Assembly: GCA_958299035.1 (NCBI GenBank)
Contig: CATQJL010000316.1
Location: forward strand, 28,526,012 to 28,590,011
Length of the DNA stretch: 64,000 nucleotides
Origin: Cylicocyclus nassatus
Taxonomy: Eukaryota; Nematoda; Chromadorea; Rhabditida; Strongylidae
Direction of reading: 5' to 3'
Part shown: positions 56,800 to 64,000 of the stretch, one piece after another
How the letters are laid out: each line of letters begins with the position of its first letter
Numbering within the stretch: the first letter of the stretch is position 1
Notes under the pieces: generated by a model
The model's database searches: none
Told to the model about the DNA's origin: nothing
What the model saw: only the letters and a program-made list of their open reading frames with translations
Translations under genes and position numbers: made by a program

Positions 56800-59738
56800 T
56801 CCACAACAATACGTACAAATATATTACATATTATCTTCAAAGTTCATTGTATACGCGACGTTCCTTAGGATGTATCTCTCTATCTTTGCCTAACCCACTA
56901 TACTTTCTTTCACCGGTACTTTCATTTCTTGCGTTTTTTTCAGTTCAAGACTAGGACCACTTGTACAGTAACATTTTCCACAATGCATGTGGGGAAATCT
57001 GACGATGATTAGCTTGCTGTTTCCAATTCGTTTCATTTGTGTTGATAATATTAGAGTAGTCAATAATGAAGATTTTTATGCCATCTGTAGAGTAAATGCT
57101 CATAATTAGCCTTTTTTTTCACCCAAAAAGAAGATTTCAAAGTTTTCTAGCAAGCAGTCGAGCCAGGGCTCGGCACAGTTGGCACCTGATCAAGCTGGAT
57201 ATCTTTTTAGGACCAAAAGCTAAGGGATATCGTTTTTGCGGCCGAAAAGACACAAAAATTGCGAGGTTTTTTTAGTCGACGTTTCGCTTTTTTAGGGTTT
57301 TTACGTTTAGGGTTTAGGATCAAAGGAGACTTCGTAAAAGGTTTTCAAGAGCAGAGAGGACTTTTGAAATTCCCTTGGTGCCAGCTCGTGCCGAGCCCTG
57401 AATCGAGCACTGACAGCGCCTGCTAGCACAGAATTCCCCCACCGAGGCCAAAAGTTGCTTATGCATTGCTTTGAGTATGGTACACCAGAGTTTGATATTT
57501 TATTGATGACATCCACATCAGAATTTGTCAAGACAACTTTTTATCACTTTAAGAAGCATTTTTCTTTGAATTTCACCTTATGTGGCTGTGGCTATATGAA
57601 TCCCCTCTTCCCTATTATGATAGAAAAGAGAATCGATTGACCGTTTTCACTGTTTTTTCCAACGTCTCCCTTTTGTTTTGTACCCCATATTGAAAGTAGT
57701 GGTATGTAGTCTGCAAAACATTTTCATCATTTCTCAAACATCCTTTTTTCCTGTCCATAGAAGTCCGAAAATGTTTTATTTTCCATATATGTTCTCAAAA
57801 CCAACCCAAACTCAGCATACCGGTAGACTAGAATTGCAGCAATATGTTGCCATTGCCTGAACAAAAAAATTCATAGCCTGCGAATGGGACTTATAGCTCT
57901 TCACAAAAAGTGAATTCTCGTGTTAAAATTTTTTAAGCAGTATACTGAGTTCCGCCAAATTGATAAATACTAAAGCAGTCAACCCTCCTAATTGTGTCGC
58001 GTCGTTGATTCCCATGAAATTTACCCACATGGGTTATAAAAATGCAAGTGACTTGCTTATTCTTGTTAGTAATTGGAATAATTTCTTAAAATTTTGAAAA
58101 TGCAAATTAGCCGTGTAAATTTTTTTTTCGAAAGGCTACTGCCATGCGCCCCTTTTTCTAGATTATTAATTTTGGAAAGCACCCCAAAAACTTTTCGGAG
58201 TGCGTGACTGACGCCACACATCTTTATTTAAAAGACAATTGCCCCCCCCCTCCTGGAAGCAAATCCTGAGACGGCCACTGCCATCCATAGATGACATTCG
58301 GAGATATGGCCAGAAATATCTCGAAATAAGTTTGGATTCTATGGATGGCTCTGGTCTATCGCCAAAAGACGACATTCTCTGACATTACAACAGCATAGTT
58401 ACAAACGGCAATCCGAGAGATTTTTTTCTTTGGAAAAAGAAGAAATGAGGGAGACAAACTTCTTTTACTTCGGGAACGGGTGGGTCACACTCTTCGAAAA
58501 AATTGTTTGGATACCATTTGATTTTTCAAAATCAGAAAAAAGTCACTTGCGCATTATAATCGATAAAGGCAATTTCAAAAAATTTCTCGATCCATCTTCA
58601 AGAAGGGAGGAAAAAACAAGCGCATCCGCTATTTTCCGGAAAGCACGAAAGTTGTAAAATCCCGCACAAATTCGATAGAAAAATAAATTCTGTTGGTTTT
58701 CTCATCCTTTTCAAGGAGCAAAATTCACAGAAATGCTATTTCTCAGTACGTTCAAATAGGTTAATTCTGAAGATTGAGAAACTATCTTGATTGACTACAC
58801 CATTTCTGTTTCTAACGATGATTATGCTAATGACTGATATTAGATCTTGATGAGCAGCTTTTGTAGTAACAGGAACGTCAACCTTCAAAACGGTTCTATT
58901 CCTATCGTATGACTATCAAAACTCTACTGTCATTCAATTAGGGACTGTAATGCTCCTGTAAAATCCCACAAATTTAAAATTCTCCATAAGGTAATGGATT
59001 CTTTAGTGCCAGACTTCGGAGATCGGGATGATTTGTTCGCAATATAATCAGTGAAAGCATAGTATTATAATTCGGCAAACATAACCGCAATAGCATAAAT
59101 AAAAAATTCAACCCCATAAAGCTCATAAATAAAAATTAAATTAGCCGATTCATAAAACAAAAAGCAACAAACACCTTTGCATATGCACTTCTGCCAAATA
59201 ACGCGTGTGCCCCAACAAGCGCTCTGCTTCTTTTCACTCCAGCCAATGGACAGACCTTACCAAATATGGAAACGTAGTGCATTGACAGTGGGCGCTGTCA
59301 ATACCGCAGCCTTATAGGGGATCGATTTCTCTCGGCGAACGCGCTAGACACCCCATGTCGTGCCCGTTCTGGGTCGAATGGGTTCAACTGCGCAAGAACA
59401 ATGCTGGGCTTTTCGTATGTCTGCAGCTAGCAGCTGCAAGCATCCCGGGCCTTTCGGACATCTTTTTGTGGTAAACAAATGGGAGAACTATGAAACTGAG
59501 CCAGTATAATGGAAGGCAAGTCCTCTTAAATTTACCCTCGCTTCAACTTCCATACAGCTAATGAAAAGAAAAAAAGCAGCGAGATTTGAAACTACATGAT
59601 TGTAATATTCACTCGTAACAAAAAACAAAATTGATAATTTGACCGGAAATAACAACAATTAACATTGACAAGCAAAGCAGATCGTAGATGTAAAATTTCA
59701 TACAGTTGTCGGAGAAAAGAAGAATCTTCACCTAAGAA
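56800..59738. other. Intergenic between tab-1 and pfd-6 (convergent)
   Basis: No coding exon supported. The piece TTGGTGCCAGCTCGTGCCGAG at about 57375..57400 is partly mirrored at 57166..57186 (GGGCTCGGCACAGTTGGCACC), a small inverted repeat of about 230 bp span. Poly-C lies near 58241..58250. The 3' untranslated regions of tab-1 and pfd-6 presumably lie at the edges. Confidence 0.4.
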
Positions 59739-62514
59739 TTACTTCTTTCCAGCAGCAAGCTTCTGTTGAAGTTCGAGTATTTTAGCCTTTTGCGCATCTG
59801 CTTTCTCCTTGAAGTCAGATAGGCTCTCATCCACTCGTTTTCTGCAATAAATAAGACGAATTAGGGCACATCCCAGTGTGATAAGTCCTTATCAGATCAT
59901 TCAACTAAGCTATAAGAGAAAAGAGCCTAAATTTAGAATAGAAAAATCACCGACATGATCTAGAACGTATTTTTCTGAACATTTTGCAGAAGAACATCAG
60001 GGATGTTCTCAGTTTTCTTCCAAACTTTGAAAGGTTGGCAGTGCAGCCCTATGTCATGTTGTCTTCATAAGTTAAGCATTTTCTCCACTGCATCTAGTAT
60101 GACCTAAGTATGATCCAATCTGACAAGGGGCGTGCTTAGCCAGTGGCCTTCTCAGATGAGACCCGTACTGCTTTGGAGAGTAATGCACAGTGTCCAAATC
60201 TGCCTTCACTATCTGACAAACGCCTCTGGATGCCGAGCTATGGGCATTTTGGGGTCAAAAAAATTGAACGCAAGTCTGGAACAAAATCGCCCAAACTTGC
60301 TCAAACGGTCGGGGTCGAATGTTAGACCAGTTCATGCAATGGATATAATTTGTCTAATATGTTGATACTCAACAATGCTTTACAGAACCGCTGAAAAAGT
60401 TGCAACAATTTATTTTATCTACATCCTGGATCATTTTCCGTTCCAAGAAGCGGTCATAACTCGATGTCCAGAGGCGCTTGGCAGATAATGGATGAAGATC
60501 TGGAGTCATCGTGCAATGCTCTTCAAAGAATGGTATGAGTCTTATTTAGAAACGCCACTTCGACTGAAAACGCTTCCCTTGTAAGCTTCTTCCGCCAACA
60601 AAGCTATGTTCCGACTAAAAGCGGTTGCACATGAACGACTTATTCAAAGGTCTTACTGGAAATCTCAGTCCATATACTCTCATACAGGGCTCCTAAATTG
60701 CAGAGTCGTTTGCACCAGCGGTCGCGCGAACGCGTCGCGCCCGGGCATTTTGCCGGCGCCGGGGCCATCGATCGTGGCGGCGCCATTGATGCTCGGGCGC
60801 GACGCGGTCGCGCGACCGCTGATGCAAACGACTCTGCAATTTAGGAGCCCTGTACATTTCTCGGGTTCTACTGGAATACACTGCGTTGGTATTCTGACGT
60901 TGGAAAACAAAAAGCATCGGGATTAGCTAAGAAACAAATGAGTCCCAGTAGTCATGGAAGAGCAAAATCATGCTGGAATAAAATCCTAATAAATCACATG
61001 ACTAATAAATCACAAAAGTACGAAAACTGGTCAATATCGGAGTCTTCCAATAAAGGTGAAATGCCAAAGTCATGGCAGAAAATTCGTTATAGTTGCGGCT
61101 TAGACTCAGATGTTTTATGAGCTCAATCAAAGAATTAGTGCACATTTCGTAATTCAGCACCAAAGATCATTACTAAACATCGGTGATCGCAGTAGCTAAC
61201 CTCTTACCAACATCATGCTTACAATTTGGTCTCGCAGGTGGTGTTTGAAGTTGTAAGAAAACAGTGCGCTCAAAGTGACACTCAAGCAAGGTATGCCTAT
61301 TAGGTAACGAGAAAACGAGTGATTTTTGACGGGGGACCACATTTCAGCCAAAGACCTACTGCTCCAGCGAGCATCATAGTTAGGATTGCAACTGAGCTTT
61401 TGTGTATACGCAAAGTTTGAGAATCGGTGAGCAAAAAACAGACGAACAATGACTTATCAAAATGCAGATTACAAGGCGATTTTAAAAGGAAATGGTCAGA
61501 AATTAATTCAGGCATTCAAAGTAAGCTGCATCATCGGACTCATCTTAGAACGCTGATCTCAAATATATGTTTTTTATCTGCCAAGCGACCATCTGGGAGG
61601 AGTTATGAGCGTTCAAATATGGAAAATTCTTTGAACTTCAACGAATATATTTCCTTGAATAGGGGCGTGATGGCGCGAATTTACAGTGGCTACAGTTATT
61701 TCACTTAAGAAGCATATTCACCAAAAACCTGAGTAAGTGTTTTTACAACCTATTTCGTGGAACATGCGCAGAAAACTTAACAAATGGCACAACGCCCATA
61801 ACTCCTCCCAAATAGTCGCTTGGCAGATACTAAACACATATTTGTGATTAGCGCTTCAAGACGAGTCCGATGATGAAAAGCATTTTTAATACGGCTAGAT
61901 TAAGTTCTGACCATGCCCTGCTCACCAACTCAATTAGCGAAACAAGAAATGTCGAAAAGCGTTGGAACACAGTACCGCTGAAACATACGGCTACAATAAG
62001 TACTAATAAAAAGCCGATTGAAGTAAACGAAAGCTGCGGTAAGAAAAGGAAGAGTAAGAGGAACTGAATATGAAGAAAAACGAGAATCAAGCTACTCACA
62101 TTTCTGCATTTATGTATTCTAATCGCTTGTCAACATTAGCACGGGCTTCTGGTATATCCTGTCGAACAAGGCACGCACCAATAAGCTTGTAAACTTTCGC
62201 ATCTTCATCAAGATATTCAAACTCCTAAGAATGATAGGTGAGAAATTTTTCTATAAAGGTAACATTGCAGAGAAAAAATAAAGCAGACCGATTTCACTAG
62301 CGTATTTTCTGTCAACTGGCTCTCGAGTTGTTGCCGATTGTTGATATATTTCTCGCGATCTGTAACACGAACAGCACTAAGAAAGAAATTGAGAATTTCA
62401 TAGCATCTACGAAAGAAAACTGACGAGGAGTTACTAAATCAGACTTTACGTACCGTTTTCGATTTCTTTGTATTTTTGCAAGGCTTCCTCAAATTGAACT
62501 TTCAATTGCTCCAT
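59739..62514 (-). CDS. pfd-6: Prefoldin subunit 6
   Basis: Prefoldin is a hexameric cytosolic chaperone that hands unfolded actin and tubulin to the CCT chaperonin; subunit 6 is one of its beta-type subunits. Exons on the minus strand are 62514-62454, 62359-62289, 62224-62100 and 59841-59739. Phases agree and give 119 residues (human PFDN6 is 129). The N-terminal helix has MEQLKVQFEEALQKYKEIEN, followed by REKYINNRQQLESQLTENTL, the beta-hairpin region DEDAKVYKLIGACLVRQDIP, then EARANVDKRLEYINAEIKRV. The C-terminal coiled coil ends ILELQQKLAAGKK. Introns 1 and 2 are 94 and 64 bp, but intron 3 is 2258 bp and holds two inverted-repeat elements. TTTTTTCAG lies 2 bp before the ATG, with a same-strand gene ending about 430 bp upstream, so it is probably trans-spliced from an operon. 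Confidence 0.96.
60683..60854. mobile_element. 172-bp near-perfect palindromic MITE in pfd-6 intron 3
   Basis: TACAGGGCTCCTAAATTGCA faces TGCAATTTAGGAGCCCTGTA exactly. Pairing continues through GAGTCGTTTGCA and CAGCGGTCGCGCG with few mismatches to the centre. The outer TA on both sides fits a TA target duplication. It is extremely GC-rich in the centre (GCCGGCGCCGGGGCC). Confidence 0.85.
61488..61916. mobile_element. Diverged foldback element in pfd-6 intron 3 (family B-like)
   Basis: The left arm AAATGGTCAGAAATTAATTC, ATCTGCCAAGCGACCATCTG, GGAGGAGTTATGAGCG pairs imperfectly with CATAACTCCTCCCAAATAGT, CGCTTGGCAGATAC and AAGTTCTGACCAT. The terminal AATGGTCAGAA is shared with the elements at 15916 and 17988. 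Confidence 0.6.
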
Positions 62515-62530
62515 ACCTGAAAAAAAGTGC
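62515..62530 (-). promoter_or_regulatory. Spliced-leader acceptor of pfd-6
   Basis: On the minus strand CACTTTTTTCAG is followed by GT and the ATG. It is a consensus nematode 3' splice site two bases before the start codon with no evident cis donor, as expected for trans-splicing. Confidence 0.7.
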
Positions 62531-62947
62531 ATCCAACATTTCATAACCAAATAACCAGTCTGGGCAACATACAGGCTTATGAACAAAAGCATATAACATG
62601 AAAAAGGCTGCAATAAAGGAACTTGTCTCGAATGCGCATTCCCGAATCTTCATTATGCTGGTTTTTTGATGAAAAGAACTAATATGGACAAACCACCAGC
62701 TGAACAACACAAACAGGCCTCCAAATTTTATTTGTTTCCATGGAAAAGTCGATTTGAGCGTGAGAGATACAATGTGTGTAGCTGCAGTCAACCTGCACGA
62801 TTCGACGCCGCGCAAAAATTGTCGGGATTTCGCGCGTGGTCCAACATGGCTAGATTTTGGTCCGAAACTGATTCGGGTTAGATCGAGCTTGATTTTATAG
62901 GGTTATGCTAGGATACAACCTTGCAATATGAGACTTGAAATTCACTT

Positions 62948-63356
62948 TTATTGAGCAACTAAAAGCAGTTCTTTGATATTCTGATCCTCCTCGGCGAACT
63001 CGTCGACCCCTTCTCCTTCACTCTGCGATAGAGCAAGTTACCCATGGAAAGAAACCATTATCCGTCGGAATCCGGCGCTGACCTTAGCTACAGTATAGCT
63101 ACAGTATATAGCTAACGCGACCATAAAAGGCGACTCGGCTGCCTCTTACTTTTTCATGGGTCTTATCAGATGATAAAGTGGTCCTGCATTTTATATGATG
63201 TGTTGTTCATCCTCTGGGTCGTATTATAACTGATCATTTCGCTATCCGTATTCAAGTAATGAATGGGGACCTGAGTTTGCTAACAACTGATGCTGATGGA
63301 TGACGTAAAAGTACCACTTACAAACTCTTTTTGTTGTTAGGGATTTCAAAACAAGA
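62948..63356 (-). CDS. 3' end of an unrecognised gene upstream of pfd-6 (partial)
   Basis: Three minus-strand exons are proposed: 63356-63322, 63183-63150 and 63022-62948. They read SCFEIPNNKKSL, TTLSSDKTHEK, SEGEGVDEFAEEDQNIKELL and LVAQ, then stop. Donors (GTAAGT, GTAAGA) and acceptors (ATGCAG, CGCAG) are good and phases agree. The stop codon overlaps an AATAAA signal. An upstream frame at about 63470..63360 (GYKRVILDEVRTSASQN) is also protein-like and would join with a 44-bp intron, but that junction is uncertain, as is the acceptor at 63357..63358. The acidic tail is not diagnostic. The 5' part of the gene was not traced and may lie beyond the window edge. Confidence 0.5.
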
Positions 63357-63654
63357 CTGTCATTGTTAAGGATGGCTTCATCTCCTTGAACGATGTACAC
63401 GTTTTGGGAAGCAGAGGTTCTAACTTCATCAAGTATAACCCTTTTATATCCTGGCGAAAAGTTATTGGGATATCTCGATAATGATATTCCATGAGATACT
63501 GGAGAAATACGGTTCCTTAGTATTTGCTATGGTATATTGAGAGAGTAGCCAAGATGAAGAGAATTTTCAGTACCGCGGCAAGATCAGAGAGTAAACAAGA
63601 TAAATGGTAGTTTCAGGATGACCTAATGATGTGGTAAGTAAGATTTATATGTAA

Positions 63655-64000
63655 TACTAGCTGGCTTACCCGGCTCCGCCGTATGTTCCGAATAGAAAAT
63701 TCCATTTCTTAACCGATCCGAACCAAACTTGGCACACATACACTTCCGGCCCCGGCGGGTATCACAGTCCACTTTTCGTTACCGATTGATGTCGATTTTA
63801 TTGATTTTTTGCAAAATTTGAGCTAGGGGGCTGGAATTTGGCGGGGGGGGGGGGGGGTGTAATCGAGCATGCTGATCACCCCCACGGGGGTGATCAGCAT
63901 GCTCGATTACCCCCTGTGCCAAATCCCAGCCCCGTAGCTCAAACTTTGCAAAAAAAACCGATAAAATCGATAAAAGTAATGCACGATTTTAAAAACCAAT
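63655..64000. mobile_element. Second Helitron-like palindromic element, cut by the window edge
   Basis: It begins ACTAGCTGGCTTACCCGGCT and CCGCCGTA, the reverse complement of the 3' end of the element at 16494..17699. The same GTTCCGAATAGAAAATTCCA, CACACATACACTTC and TCGATTTTAT motifs follow. Its centre, AGCATGCTGATCACCCCC facing GGGGGTGATCAGCATGCT, lies at about 63866..63903, preceded by a 15-base G run. The right half continues beyond 64000. Confidence 0.75.

Noticed and set aside
63360..63470. Longer minus-strand frame reading DEVRTSASQNVYIVQGDEAI as a single exon into the donor at 63321
   Set aside because: It would end in phase 1 and join the next exon at a TGA stop. Only a form with an extra 44-bp intron, or the short exon 63356..63322, gives a consistent frame, so it is mentioned only as uncertain.
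1..64000. CRISPR arrays, bacterial operons or phage genes
   Set aside because: All confident genes have spliceosomal introns and animal orthologues; no regularly spaced repeats with unique spacers were seen.

Overview
The window reads as nuclear DNA of a clade V (rhabditid/strongylid) nematode, probably a repeat-rich parasitic species of hookworm type. The reasons are short introns with TTTTCAG-type acceptors, acceptor-like sites a few bases upstream of start codons where no cis exon is evident (spliced-leader trans-splicing), a likely two-gene operon, and a gene set closest to Caenorhabditis orthologues. It is far denser in foldback elements and MITEs than C. elegans. The species is inferred, not shown.

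Five gene models could be built. Three are confidently identified. A 22-exon cullin-3 gene (23357..30487, +) is complete at 759 codons. A 4-exon BSX/Bsh-class homeobox gene, the tab-1 orthologue (52039..56799, +), is complete at 196 codons. A 4-exon prefoldin subunit 6 gene (59739..62514, -) is complete at 119 codons. Every intron junction in these was checked for phase. A 14-exon gene (38816..44910, +) encodes an unrecognised secreted protein of 542 residues with a four-cysteine cluster and a Gly/Tyr/Trp-rich C-terminal half. A 3-exon gene (35656..36093, +) encodes an unrecognised 100-residue coiled-coil protein. The last exons of another minus-strand gene (62948..63356) lie about 430 bp upstream of pfd-6 in the same orientation, which suggests an operon.

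Layout. 1..9.5 kb: MITE-like repeats, one orphan codon-biased exon (5485..5606, -), and a 5'-truncated LINE with perfect 12-bp target duplications. 9.5..11 kb: a decayed coding segment. 11.7..15.9 kb: a dead CR1-like LINE split by a 1.1-kb element with terminal inverted repeats. 15.9..23 kb: foldback elements, including two inverted copies of one family flanking a Helitron-like palindromic element. 23.3..30.5 kb: cul-3. 30.5..38.3 kb: a minus-strand pseudogene and several foldback elements (one nested mariner-like pair, one piggyBac-like), around the small coiled-coil gene. 38.8..45 kb: the secreted-protein gene. 45..52 kb: a large, mostly empty region upstream of tab-1. 52..57 kb: tab-1, whose third intron hosts a foldback element and a decayed ORF. 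59.7..63.4 kb: the pfd-6 operon candidate. 63.65 kb to the end: a second Helitron-like copy.

The genes do not form an obvious shared pathway. CUL-3 is an E3 ubiquitin ligase scaffold, prefoldin 6 a chaperone subunit and TAB-1 a transcription factor. The most distinctive property of the window is the number of long inverted repeats, many in introns, where transcription would produce long hairpin RNA.
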